In this document: positions 22,522-29,070 of the stretch, in pieces
Layout of the letters: the number at the start of each line of letters is the position of its first letter
Position numbering within the stretch: position 1 is the stretch's first letter
From: a virus
Direction: 5' to 3' (one strand)
Virus record (IMG/VR): IMGVR_UViG_3300044482_000112
Coordinates: 1-30,306 of that record
Length of the DNA stretch: 30,306 bases
Made by a program: the position numbers and the translations under genes
Notes under the pieces: generated by a model
What the model saw: only the letters and a program-made list of their open reading frames with translations
Told to the model about the DNA's origin: nothing
Database searches by the model: none

Positions 22522-23036
22522 CAGACAGCAACCTCCTCAACCGCTGCGGCATCGTTGTCGTCGGCATCATCATCGAGGTCGCGCAGCGACATCGAGGAAA
22601 CGCGATTGCGCGCCTTGGAAATCTCGGCAGCGACCAGGTCTATTTCATCGGCGGACAATGCCGGCACGCGACGGCGCACCAGACCGGGGATGGCGTCCAG
22701 GATTCCAGCTATGCGGCTGGCGGCCTTGGTCAACACCTCCTCGATAATCGGCACCGGAGCCAGTTCGCCGCGAGTGACGGCGTTCTGCATCGCCACCTTG
22801 TCCGCCTGCTCCCTCGCCAGGCGCGCCCGTTCGGTGGCCAACTTCAGGTCCCCGCTCGCCTCACGTCCTGCGGCCTGCTCGCGCAGGTGCCCGCAGTAGT
22901 CGATCAGCCACTCGCCGAGCGGGGCGTTCTCGCGCAGCACATCGCGGCGAAGCAAGTCGCTCACCGCCGGCTGGGATATCCCAACCACCTTTCCGAACGT
23001 GGCCTGAGTTACTTCCTGGCCCAGGTCAAGGTGCAT
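22521..23036 (-). CDS. Terminase small subunit, Nu1-like (171 aa)
   Basis: Recognises packaging DNA and guides the large subunit. The N-terminus has a winged-helix/helix-turn-helix (VTQATFGKVVGISQPAVSDL). A middle charged helix follows (LKLATERARLAREQADKVAM), then an acidic tail (SLRDLDDDADDNDAAAVEEV) that probably contacts the large subunit. This matches Nu1/DUF1441-type proteins. I choose ATG 23036, with GGGGG 7 nt upstream; a GTG one codon earlier is also possible. Confidence 0.85.
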   Translation of the reverse strand: MHLDLGQEVTQATFGKVVGISQPAVSDLLRRDVLRENAPLGEWLIDYCGHLREQAAGREASGDLKLATERARLAREQADKVAMQNAVTRGELAPVPIIEEVLTKAASRIAGILDAIPGLVRRRVPALSADEIDLVAAEISKARNRVSSMSLRDLDDDADDNDAAAVEEVAV

Positions 23037-23127
23037 CACATAACCCCCTTAGCAAGTACCCGTGACTAGAGAATGCACGAGGTTCGAATTACCCTTGGCG
23101 GGCGGTTCCCAGGGAGGACCCGTTGCA

Positions 23128-23901
23128 TCATTTGGCCGTCGCCAGCGCTTGCTGTAGCGCGGCATCGAAGTTGGGCCGGAACCGTCGTTCGACGGTCTTC
23201 TGCGCGACGTAATGGAAATCGAATATCGCTTCGTAGCTGGCGCGGCTGACGAAAATCAGCACGGGCTTGATGGCGGAACCAAACCCGAAAGCTGTGCGCT
23301 GCCAGACTCCCTGGGGAAGATGGCTGTGGCGCCTTTCGTGGTTGATGACGAAGTAGGCCATGCCGCGTTTGGTCTTTGTTCCTTTGGCAAGTCTGGCCTT
23401 GGTCTTGTCCAGCATGTTGGCCTTGTAGCCTGCCTCGGGAAACGCCTTGAAGTAGGACAGTATCTGCACGATCTGGCTCGGCTTGATGTTGCCGTAGGTA
23501 TCCAGCTGGGCGCCGGCGCCGGGAACTGCATACATGCCGGACGGCAGAACACCGACGCTGCGCAACGCGCGTTCGAACCGCTTGAGTCGGCGCGCTCCAC
23601 CCTGGACGCTGGCGGCCAGATACTTCTGCGGTGGAGTGGCCTTGCCGCCACCATAACCCAGGCGAACGGTGCGGCGCAGGTTGTGCTTGTTGGCGGCACG
23701 GCGGTCCACCTCAACGCCAAACTTCAGGGTGTAGGCGGTCGGGTTGTTGAACACATCACGAATCTCACGGATTTCCGCTTCGCGCACTTCGAAGATAGTG
23801 GTGTTAATGGCTTGGGCTGTAGCAAACGGAATCTGTTGCCGTTGCATGCGATTGAGATGAGCGATGGCGCCCTTGATGTTTGCGCGGACGTCTATTTGCA
23901 T
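23128..23901 (-). CDS. Minor-tail-Z-like phage protein (257 aa)
   Basis: An AGGAGG site 9 nt upstream sets the start at 23901, overlapping the previous gene by 10 bp. The N-terminus (IKGAIAHLNRMQRQQIPFAT, AQAINTTIFEVREAEIREI) and the basic region with PTAYTLKFGVEVDRR resemble lambda gpZ-type minor tail/neck proteins, whose members share a helix with 'P.A.A.AIN'. GQLDTYGN-like and basic C-terminal regions follow. Lambda Z lies in the tail module; here it precedes the small terminase by about 90 bp. Function inferred from similarity only. Confidence 0.6.
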   Translation of the reverse strand: MQIDVRANIKGAIAHLNRMQRQQIPFATAQAINTTIFEVREAEIREIRDVFNNPTAYTLKFGVEVDRRAANKHNLRRTVRLGYGGGKATPPQKYLAASVQGGARRLKRFERALRSVGVLPSGMYAVPGAGAQLDTYGNIKPSQIVQILSYFKAFPEAGYKANMLDKTKARLAKGTKTKRGMAYFVINHERRHSHLPQGVWQRTAFGFGSAIKPVLIFVSRASYEAIFDFHYVAQKTVERRFRPNFDAALQQALATAK

Positions 23902-24170
23902 TTCTGAACGCCTCCTGGCGCGTGGTGTGATTCGCATTCGGCCTTGGCGGCAGCGAGTGCGTCGTTTCCCCGGAAACAGCCGAGCTGCTCGCGGGAGAGA
24001 GGGACGAATTCACCGACTTCATAACGCGGCTTCATCCTTTGCTTGAGCTCTGCGAACGGTATCTCCGGCGCGAAGGCGCAGTACACCCATTGCCCAGCCA
24101 CCTTGGTGGCGAGCACGGTGTAGCCTTCCGGAGACGTAATGGTGTTGTTTCCCGTCCTGGAGAACATCAT
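23892..24170 (-). CDS. Small unknown phage protein (92 aa)
   Basis: The ATG at 24170 has AGGAGG 8 nt upstream, derived from the last repeat region. The protein starts MMFSRTGNNTITSPEGYTVL and continues with a WVYCAFAP strand and a charged, basic C-terminus (KAECESHHAPGGVQKCK). It may be a small single domain; I recognise no family. Its length and position between the repeat region and the minor-tail-Z-like gene suggest the first gene of the late block. A palindrome copy is inside its coding sequence (23964-23977). Confidence 0.55.
   Translation of the reverse strand: MMFSRTGNNTITSPEGYTVLATKVAGQWVYCAFAPEIPFAELKQRMKPRYEVGEFVPLSREQLGCFRGNDALAAAKAECESHHAPGGVQKCK
23964..23977. promoter_or_regulatory. 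Palindrome copy 4 (GTTTC-CCCG-GAAAC)
   Basis: Within the 92-aa gene, 63 bp upstream of the minor-tail-Z-like start. The arms are perfect but the central bases differ from the CCAA seen elsewhere. Confidence 0.5.
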
Positions 24171-24181
24171 GGGGAGGCCCT

Positions 24182-24268
24182 CCTAACCTTCCCGAGGTTG
24201 GGAAGCAGGTTGGGAACGGTAAGCGCCTGATTCGAAGGGCTCTTCCTAACCTTCCTAACCTTCCTAAC
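24182..24268. repeat. Repeat block A: three CTTCCTAAC units and a GGTTGGGAA hairpin
   Basis: Three direct 9-bp units CTTCCTAAC at 24242-24268. At 24188-24205 a dyad CTTCCC-GAGGTT-GGGAAG is followed by GGTTGGGAAC. The units are variants of the TTCCCAACC repeat in the neighbouring block and stand in both orientations. The whole interval 24171-24424 contains no gene. Confidence 0.8.
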
Positions 24269-24275
24269 GTAAAAG

Positions 24276-24329
24276 TTATGTGTATGTGCAGGCGTGCGCA
24301 CGCACGTGTGCGTGTGTGCGCGGGCGGGT
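24276..24329. other. Alternating purine-pyrimidine (GT/GC) tract
   Basis: Nearly continuous purine-pyrimidine alternation (GTGTATGTGC, GTGCGCACGCACGTGTGCGT, GTGTGCGCGG) between the two repeat blocks. Such tracts can form Z-DNA or melt easily. It lies inside a candidate origin. Confidence 0.5.
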
Positions 24330-24336
24330 GAAAAAT

Positions 24337-24424
24337 GTTGGGAAGGTTGGGAAGGTTGGGAACGCTGCGCAAAATCAGCAACTTAAAGTTCCCAACCTTC
24401 CCAACCTTCCCAACCTTCCCAACC
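24337..24424. repeat. Repeat block B: perfect 27-bp inverted repeat of 9-bp iterons
   Basis: Left arm 24337-24363 (three GGTTGGGAA-type units) and right arm 24388-24414 are a perfect 27-bp inverted repeat with a 24-nt loop. The right side carries a further unit, so TTCCCAACC is repeated four times from 24389 to 24424. The loop holds a small GCTG/CAGC dyad. It ends one base before the stop codon of the primase/helicase gene. Iteron-like repeats beside a replication gene suggest an origin; a very stable RNA hairpin is the alternative. Confidence 0.85.
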
Positions 24425-26767
24425 TCACGAGTGCTCAGCGAATGGGTCATCGCCCACCTCCTGCACGTTTTTTTCGGTCGTCGACGTGGCTGCCTTTCTG
24501 GTGGGCGGCTTGTACCAGTACCGAATTGTTCCGTTGCGCTTCTCTACTTTTGTGCAGCCGAGCTTGCGCAGGGCGATGCCGACGCGCGTCTCCAGCTGCC
24601 GGGTAATCTTGGAGGAGTCCTGCTTCAGGCCGAGCGTGATGGCGTCCGCGATGGAGAAGTCGAACGTGATGCTGTACACCCAGTCATGCAGATAGTCGAC
24701 AATGCCGTCCGGCTGCTCGCGCTTCAGCTGTTCAGGGTCGAACCATTCCTCCTGCTCCTTCTGCTCAGGCCAATAGCGCTGGCCTTTTTTGTACCTGGCA
24801 TAGGCCTCGGCAAAGAGCTGGTCGCGAACGGCTGTAAGGCCCTCAATATCGAGGACCTCCCCCACCTCCACCGGCCAAAACCGGCGTCCGCCTGTGGGGT
24901 CTTTGTTCCACTCCCAATCATTTGTCGTTCCGCCGAAAACCACTTGCCGTGGAGCGCGGATTTCACGCCGGCCATAAACAGGGCGGTACTCATCGACTTG
25001 ACGTGAGAGGAATGATTTCTGTTTGAGCGACTCCGCCTTGGCAAGCGAGCCTAGCTCCGCGAACTCGTACAACATCTTGCCGCGCAGGGCGGTCATGGAG
25101 TCCTTGTTGCCGAGATCAAGGTCGGTGTCGCCATACCATTCACCACCGAGGACAGCGAACACCGCCGACTTCTTCCGGCCCTGCTTGCCCTCCAGCACCA
25201 GGCAGTAGTCAAACTTCGAGCCCGGCCGCATCACGCGGTTGACCATGCCGAGCAGGTACCACATACCTACCCGCTTCGAGTATTCGCTCACCGGGACACC
25301 GAGATAGGTATGCAGCCAGGTTGACGTCCTGACCACGCCGTCCCACTCAGGAAGCCCGCTCAGCCACTGCCGGACGGGATGGAACGTATTCATGCGCGCC
25401 AGCACCTCTATCGCCTCGGCCACCGTCGCCGATGACGCCACGAGGCCCCAGCGGCGCGTGAGCCACATGGCCGTCTGCGAGTCGTCCAGGGACTCCCATT
25501 CGCCGATAGTTGCTTGCGCGTACGGTGGTGGCTTGAGCTTGACGGTACGCTGCGCGAACTCATCGTAGGCCAGCACGCCGCGCCACTCGCGTGTATTACT
25601 GATGATGTCGATGATGTTTGCCAGGCAAGCAACGAGCTCGCCACGCCGCCATAGCAGCGCATCGGTCCACTTTTCCCCGCCGCCCGCGCCAGCGCTTGTT
25701 GCGGTAGGAGCACCATCCGGCTGATACGGCCGCGCGTTGTCGATGATGAACGCCGCGGCATCCATGCCGTCCTCGACGGCATCGGCTATGTCCCAGCCGC
25801 CGGGCTTCTCGCCGGGCGCGGGGATGCGCAGGAGATAGACCGTACAACCGAGATCCAGCAACCGCTGCGCAATGGCCACCATGGCCTTGACTCCAGGCTG
25901 CTCACGCTCCGGCAGAACGGTGCCGAGCTTGTCCACCTGTGCGTCGCAGTCTGGCCACAGGTAAACGGTGCGGCCGGCCAACGGCGAAAAGTCCACCTTG
26001 CCGATCGCTTTCGAGCCACCAGGCCAGGAAACGGTCACATAGTCGGCCAGATGCTCCGTGCCGGCATCGGCGCACTTCTCGCCCTCCACCATCAACGCGG
26101 GCGCATCTGGCGCAGCAGCGAGCCGGTCCAGCCCATAGAGCGGGCGCGGCTCGGCGAACGCCATCCAGCGCCAGTCGCCTTTGCCGGTCTCTTCGTTCAC
26201 CGCCCAGCAGGCCGGGAGCACATCCTTTCCGCCATCCGAGGTACGGAAGCGGTAGACATAACCCAGGGTTGCACCCTCGGCATCACGGTAATGCCAGCGC
26301 TTTTCAGGATGGCCGCGTTTTACGTGCGCAACAGGAGCCTCGGGAGCGTCTGCCGGCGCCGGCAGCTGTGGCACCCAGGGCGAACGCTTCTTCTTGTCCG
26401 GCGGAGGTGTAGACGACGACTGCGACCGCAAACTCGGCTTGGCTTCGCCACCGGAACGGCCTTCGACATCGATACCAAGCTTCGGCCCCAGCTCGACAGC
26501 CGCATCCTTCTGCGAGCCGCGCGTAAACAGATAGGCATAGAGCGATACCGGGTCCGAGCCGCGGTCATCATCGCCGCCGGCAAAATCCGCCCAGACGCCC
26601 GTGTCGATGTTGATGGAGAATGAACCGGCGCGATTATCGCTGCGTGTTGGATTGAGGGCCTTGTATTCCCGCCCCTCCACCTTTCCGCCCGGCAACCAAC
26701 CCAGCAGCAGCTGCTCGAACTGTTGCAGCGCGGCGGCGTTGATGGCGGCAAAATCTATTTTCCCCAT
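24425..26767 (-). CDS. Primase/helicase, toprim plus VapE-type ATPase (780 aa)
   Basis: The start at 26767 overlaps the stop of the zinc finger gene (TGATG). Residues 1-100 match phage primase N-termini (ALNPTRSDNRAGSFSINIDT, GVWADFAGGDDDRGSDPVSL). A toprim-like region has LMVEGEKCADA (about 225-235) and VYLWPDCD (about 268-275). The C-terminal half is a virulence-associated E-type superfamily 3-like ATPase: LEGKQGRKKS Walker A (about 525-534), KDSMTALRGKMLYEFAELGS, and APRQVVFGGTTNDWEW then DPTGGRRFWPVEV. Such fusions prime and unwind phage DNA at the origin. The repeat block lies directly downstream. The frame upstream of 26767 is an unlikely extension. Confidence 0.9.
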   Translation of the reverse strand: MGKIDFAAINAAALQQFEQLLLGWLPGGKVEGREYKALNPTRSDNRAGSFSINIDTGVWADFAGGDDDRGSDPVSLYAYLFTRGSQKDAAVELGPKLGIDVEGRSGGEAKPSLRSQSSSTPPPDKKKRSPWVPQLPAPADAPEAPVAHVKRGHPEKRWHYRDAEGATLGYVYRFRTSDGGKDVLPACWAVNEETGKGDWRWMAFAEPRPLYGLDRLAAAPDAPALMVEGEKCADAGTEHLADYVTVSWPGGSKAIGKVDFSPLAGRTVYLWPDCDAQVDKLGTVLPEREQPGVKAMVAIAQRLLDLGCTVYLLRIPAPGEKPGGWDIADAVEDGMDAAAFIIDNARPYQPDGAPTATSAGAGGGEKWTDALLWRRGELVACLANIIDIISNTREWRGVLAYDEFAQRTVKLKPPPYAQATIGEWESLDDSQTAMWLTRRWGLVASSATVAEAIEVLARMNTFHPVRQWLSGLPEWDGVVRTSTWLHTYLGVPVSEYSKRVGMWYLLGMVNRVMRPGSKFDYCLVLEGKQGRKKSAVFAVLGGEWYGDTDLDLGNKDSMTALRGKMLYEFAELGSLAKAESLKQKSFLSRQVDEYRPVYGRREIRAPRQVVFGGTTNDWEWNKDPTGGRRFWPVEVGEVLDIEGLTAVRDQLFAEAYARYKKGQRYWPEQKEQEEWFDPEQLKREQPDGIVDYLHDWVYSITFDFSIADAITLGLKQDSSKITRQLETRVGIALRKLGCTKVEKRNGTIRYWYKPPTRKAATSTTEKNVQEVGDDPFAEHS

Positions 26768-26946
26768 CAGGCAGGCACCATGCAGGCGGAGCACACGGCA
26801 AAACCCGAGCGGCGTCGGTCGTTGTCGTCGCCGCACTTGACGCAGAGCTCAGGGCCTGGAAGCGGTGGAGGCGCTGCCAGCGCGGCGGCTATGGCCTGGT
26901 CGCGCTGTTCCTGTTCGGTGATGCTGGCCTTGTCGATGTTCGTCAT
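26767..26946 (-). CDS. DksA/TraR-like C4 zinc finger protein (59 aa)
   Basis: A very small protein with the CxxC-x15-17-CxxC site of the TraR/DksA family (CVKCGDDNDRR ... VCSACM) after a helical N-terminus (ASITEQEQRDQAIAAALAAP). TraR-type proteins enter the RNA polymerase secondary channel and alter promoter choice, replacing host DksA and ppGpp. The start at 26946 lies 22 bp after the previous stop; earlier codons in the frame overlap that gene. Its stop overlaps the primase start, so both are coupled. Family evidence is the Cys pattern and the downstream Arg/Ser. Confidence 0.68.
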   Translation of the reverse strand: MTNIDKASITEQEQRDQAIAAALAAPPPLPGPELCVKCGDDNDRRRSGFAVCSACMVPA

Positions 26947-26968
26947 TGTTATTGTTTTTCTCGCTGGG

Positions 26969-27529
26969 TCAGGCGGCCGTGTTCTCATCCAGTTCGCGGA
27001 TGGCCGCCAGGTGCGCCTCCACGCTTTCGAGCAACTCTTCGCGCGTGCGGGGCTGATCCAAACGTCCGTTATCGGCTAGGTCCGACACCATTGCCGAGTT
27101 TGCCTCTGCGAACTCGCACAACATCTTCGAATACACCAGCGACGCTGAGCCGCTGGTATCGACCGGCATATGCAGCAGCCCACAGTTGTGCAGCATCTGC
27201 TTTTGCAGCGCCTGACCCAGGCCAACCCGGATGCGCTCCAATGCCGCGATCAGCGGCAGCTTGTATGCCAACGGAAAAAACGTCGCGCCATCGATGGCGC
27301 GCCACAGCTTCTTGAGGTTCGCCTGGCCCTTCTTGCGCGCCTGGTCCACCGAATCATGACGGTGCACAACCTCAAATGCCGGTGCATCCTCGCCAGGCGG
27401 AATCATCTCCACGTAGGCCGGCACGAACGCATCGCACAGCCCTTCCTGCGTGATCAGCTTCTGGTCCCGCAGCTGTTGTACGTACTCACGAATAATCAGA
27501 TGCTCAGGTCTCTGTACTACGGCAGACAT
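26969..27529 (-). CDS. Unknown early phage protein (186 aa)
   Basis: AGGAG 6 nt before the ATG supports the start. The sequence has an N-terminal helical part (EHLIIREYVQQLRDQKLITQ), a middle with KKGQANLKKLWRAIDGATFF and LAYKLPLIAALERIRVGLGQ, and a C-terminus rich in acidic helices (TREELLESVEAHLAAIRELD). There is no catalytic motif, zinc site or membrane segment. In position it matches cII-like or replication-accessory genes of lambdoid phages (first gene after the early terminator), but similarity to either is not visible. It may be a regulator or toxin-like protein. Confidence 0.6.
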   Translation of the reverse strand: MSAVVQRPEHLIIREYVQQLRDQKLITQEGLCDAFVPAYVEMIPPGEDAPAFEVVHRHDSVDQARKKGQANLKKLWRAIDGATFFPLAYKLPLIAALERIRVGLGQALQKQMLHNCGLLHMPVDTSGSASLVYSKMLCEFAEANSAMVSDLADNGRLDQPRTREELLESVEAHLAAIRELDENTAA

Positions 27530-27560
27530 ACTCAGCTCCTGGTGATTGCCCTACGCTTCA

Positions 27561-27597
27561 AAAAAAAGCCCGCGGGCGAGAGAGAGAACCCGCGGGC
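27561..27597 (-). terminator. Early leftward terminator
   Basis: On the minus strand GCCCGCGGG, a 12-nt loop of TTCTCTCTCTCG, CCCGCGGGC, then seven T. It lies between the YdaS/Cro-like gene and the 186-aa gene, so the replication operon needs read-through or antitermination, as with lambda tL1/tR1. Confidence 0.88.
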
Positions 27598-27690
27598 ATC
27601 AACGGCCGACAAGGGCACAGGGGGAAAGATGGAGCGCCGCCGCGTAACAGGGTTGAGTTTCCACACACAACTGGCGCACAACGGAGGCCC

Positions 27691-27912
27691 TTATCCGCCG
27701 CGCGCCGATGCACAATGGCATTCGCGCCCTTCTCCAGGGGCGCCAGACAGCTTCCCAAGGCGCAGCGCTGCACCCATGACTAAATCCGCCTGTTTCTGCG
27801 TCAAAAGCTCCGGCCATTGCGAAATACGTCCAGCAGACAGCCCAACCGCCCGAGCCAACCCGGCCTGGGTATCAAACAATGCAACAGCCGATTTTTTGGT
27901 CATGGCGCTCAT
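27691..27912 (-). CDS. YdaS/Cro-like helix-turn-helix protein (73 aa)
   Basis: A small DNA-binding protein with an early-helix-turn-helix FDTQAGLARAVGLSAGRISQ followed by WPELLTQKQADLVMGAALRL, the YdaS/Cro pattern. It diverges from the repressor gene and is first in the leftward early transcript, so it should repress the lysogenic promoter and permit lytic development. The -10 of its promoter ends about 10 bp before the ATG at 27912, so the message would be nearly leaderless; ATG 27903 is another possible start. The C-terminus is basic and probably disordered. Confidence 0.78.
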   Translation of the reverse strand: MSAMTKKSAVALFDTQAGLARAVGLSAGRISQWPELLTQKQADLVMGAALRLGKLSGAPGEGRECHCASARGG

Positions 27913-27921
27913 GGGGACTTA

Positions 27922-27950
27922 TGTTTAGCGATCTGAACAAACGATGTCAA
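27922..27950 (-). promoter_or_regulatory. Early leftward promoter with operator over the -10
   Basis: On the minus strand, TTGACA (27950-27945), a 17-bp spacer and TAAACA (27927-27922). An operator-like dyad GTTCAG-ATCG-CTAAAC lies at 27938-27923 over spacer and -10. Binding of the repressor there would block the early operon. Confidence 0.8.
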
Positions 27951-27969
27951 GCCTAATAAACAATAAAAT

Positions 27970-27985
27970 GTTTAGACTGCTAACC
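27970..27985. promoter_or_regulatory. Second operator-like dyad at the repressor start
   Basis: GTTTAG-ACTG-CTAACC is the same dyad with one arm mismatch. It directly abuts the repressor ATG (27986), and a TAAAAT -10-like sequence is at 27964-27969. It could bind repressor or the Cro-like protein to control the repressor gene. Confidence 0.65.
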
Positions 27986-28369
27986 ATGACAACCCTGCAA
28001 GACCGCATCAGGCAAGCCCTCGAAGTGGCAGGGATAAAGCCGATAGAGCTGGCGAAGCGCGCGCGCGTGAGCCGGGCTACGGTATCGCTTTGGGTAAACG
28101 GACCAACGCAAAAGCTGGAAGGGGAAAATCTAACGCGAGCCGCCGCTGCGCTTGGCGTAGACGCGCACTGGCTGGCGACAGGGGACGGAAATATTAAATC
28201 CGGCGTATCGGAGTCCCGCGCCAGCTACGGGTCAGAGGACGAACGCCGACTGATCAACGAATACAGGGCGCTGGGATATGATGACAAACGCCGTATTCTG
28301 GCCATAATGAACGCCCTGACCGACTTGGCCGCCTCAAAGCGTCAGGACACACCACCGCAAGGGAGATAG
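27986..28369 (+). CDS. Short CI-like repressor (127 aa)
   Basis: A helix-turn-helix repressor. Residues 1-65 form an HTH_3 domain (IKPIELAKRARVSRATVSLW) followed by helices (LTRAAAALGVDAHWLATGDG). The remaining about 55 residues are a charged helix with no S24/LexA self-cleavage motif, so induction by RecA cleavage is not expected. Longer starts from 27944 lie inside the operator region, so ATG 27986 is preferred, but no ribosome site precedes it and the transcript may be leaderless. The overlap with the membrane gene downstream (stop 28367, next start 28372) suggests they are cotranscribed in the lysogen. Confidence 0.8.
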   Translation: MTTLQDRIRQALEVAGIKPIELAKRARVSRATVSLWVNGPTQKLEGENLTRAAAALGVDAHWLATGDGNIKSGVSESRASYGSEDERRLINEYRALGYDDKRRILAIMNALTDLAASKRQDTPPQGR

Positions 28370-28371
28370 CG

Positions 28372-28890
28372 ATGAGCAAAAAAAGCGTTCCACTGGCCGC
28401 CATTCTGGCAATTTTGTTAGGCCCGATCGGGCTACTGTATGCCAGCATCACTGGCGGCCTCGTGCTGATCGGTGCCGGTCTTGTCTCGGGCATTATTCTC
28501 GGCAACCACGCCATCATCGGCGGCATGATCATCTGGCTGATCTCCATTGGCTGGGCGTTCATGGCCGCTGGCGCGGCCAATGCCGAAGCCGCCATCGCCG
28601 AAAACGACGCAGGCAACGACAGCGACTGGCAGGCACTCGCCAAATACGACCCGGACGCCAAGGAGGCCATTGAAATCGTCGCACCACTCGGAGACGGTGC
28701 AGTAAATGAGCTGTATCGCGCCCACCGCGCTATGAAAGACCCCAAGAAACTCCCCCAGGTCGCGGCACAGATCGCCGAAGAACACAAAGCGGCGGCCACG
28801 TCCAACGACGGCACCAGACGCTGCCCGAACTGCAAAACGGCCACCACCGCCGCCGTCTGCCCAGACTGCAACACCTGGATCGGCGCCTAA
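28372..28890 (+). CDS. Membrane protein with C-terminal zinc ribbon (172 aa)
   Basis: A GGGAGA site precedes the start, 3 bp from the repressor stop. Residues 1-80 have two or three hydrophobic segments (PLAAILAILLGPIGLLYASI, GGLVLIGAGLVSGIILG, GGMIIWLISIGWAFMAA), with LGPIGLLYASITGG resembling a bacterial small-membrane-protein family. A cytosolic helical region follows, and the end is a CPNC...CPDC zinc ribbon. It is expressed with the repressor in lysogens and ends at a strong terminator, so it could exclude superinfecting phage or sense membrane damage. That role is inferred from position. Confidence 0.65.
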   Translation: MSKKSVPLAAILAILLGPIGLLYASITGGLVLIGAGLVSGIILGNHAIIGGMIIWLISIGWAFMAAGAANAEAAIAENDAGNDSDWQALAKYDPDAKEAIEIVAPLGDGAVNELYRAHRAMKDPKKLPQVAAQIAEEHKAAATSNDGTRRCPNCKTATTAAVCPDCNTWIGA

Positions 28891-28908
28891 TCGGCCGTCT
28901 GAACACAA

Positions 28909-28934
28909 CAAAGCCCGCTTCGGCGGGCTTTTTT
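28909..28934 (+). terminator. Terminator of the repressor operon
   Basis: AAAGCCCGC-TTCG-GCGGGCTTT with a UUCG-type loop and a T6 run, 20 bp after the stop of the membrane/zinc-ribbon gene. Confidence 0.93.
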
Positions 28935-28956
28935 ACGCTCGCGATGTTTAGTCTTC

Positions 28957-28985
28957 TTGACACTTCTTGTTCACCCTGCTAAACA
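28957..28985 (+). promoter_or_regulatory. Rightward promoter of the DGR target operon, with operator
   Basis: TTGACA, 17-bp spacer, TAAACA, with a dyad GTTCAC-CCTG-CTAAAC (28969-28984) over the -10. It is a near-copy of the early leftward promoter: both have TTGACA, TTGTTCA in the spacer and GCTAAACATA at the -10. Another GTTTAG half-site is at 28946-28951. Confidence 0.8.
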
Positions 28986-29038
28986 TATGCCCCATCGCCA
29001 CCCCTCACCGCCAACCGGGCCGTGATGGTTACGAACCC

Positions 29039-29052
29039 GTTTCCCAAGAAAC
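29039..29052. promoter_or_regulatory. Palindrome copy 5 (GTTTC-CCAA-GAAAC)
   Basis: In the leader of the DGR target operon, 18 bp before the ATG at 29071 and just before the AAGGAGA ribosome site. This is the same arrangement as copy 2 before the holin-like gene, with identical core bases. Confidence 0.68.
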
Positions 29053-29070
29053 CGCCAAGGAGAGCAACCC

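Noticed and set aside
24182-24424. A CRISPR array
   Set aside because: The units are 9 bp, contiguous and in both orientations, with no spacers of constant length and no cas genes.
24019-24450. A 143-residue frame containing VGKVGKVGKVG and PNLPNLPN repeats
   Set aside because: It is the translation of the 9-bp noncoding repeats in both orientations, and it overlaps the end of the primase and the start of the 92-aa gene.
28987-29025. A 12-codon leader frame before the DGR target gene
   Set aside because: It has no ribosome site, begins within the expected transcription start and shows no regulatory design.
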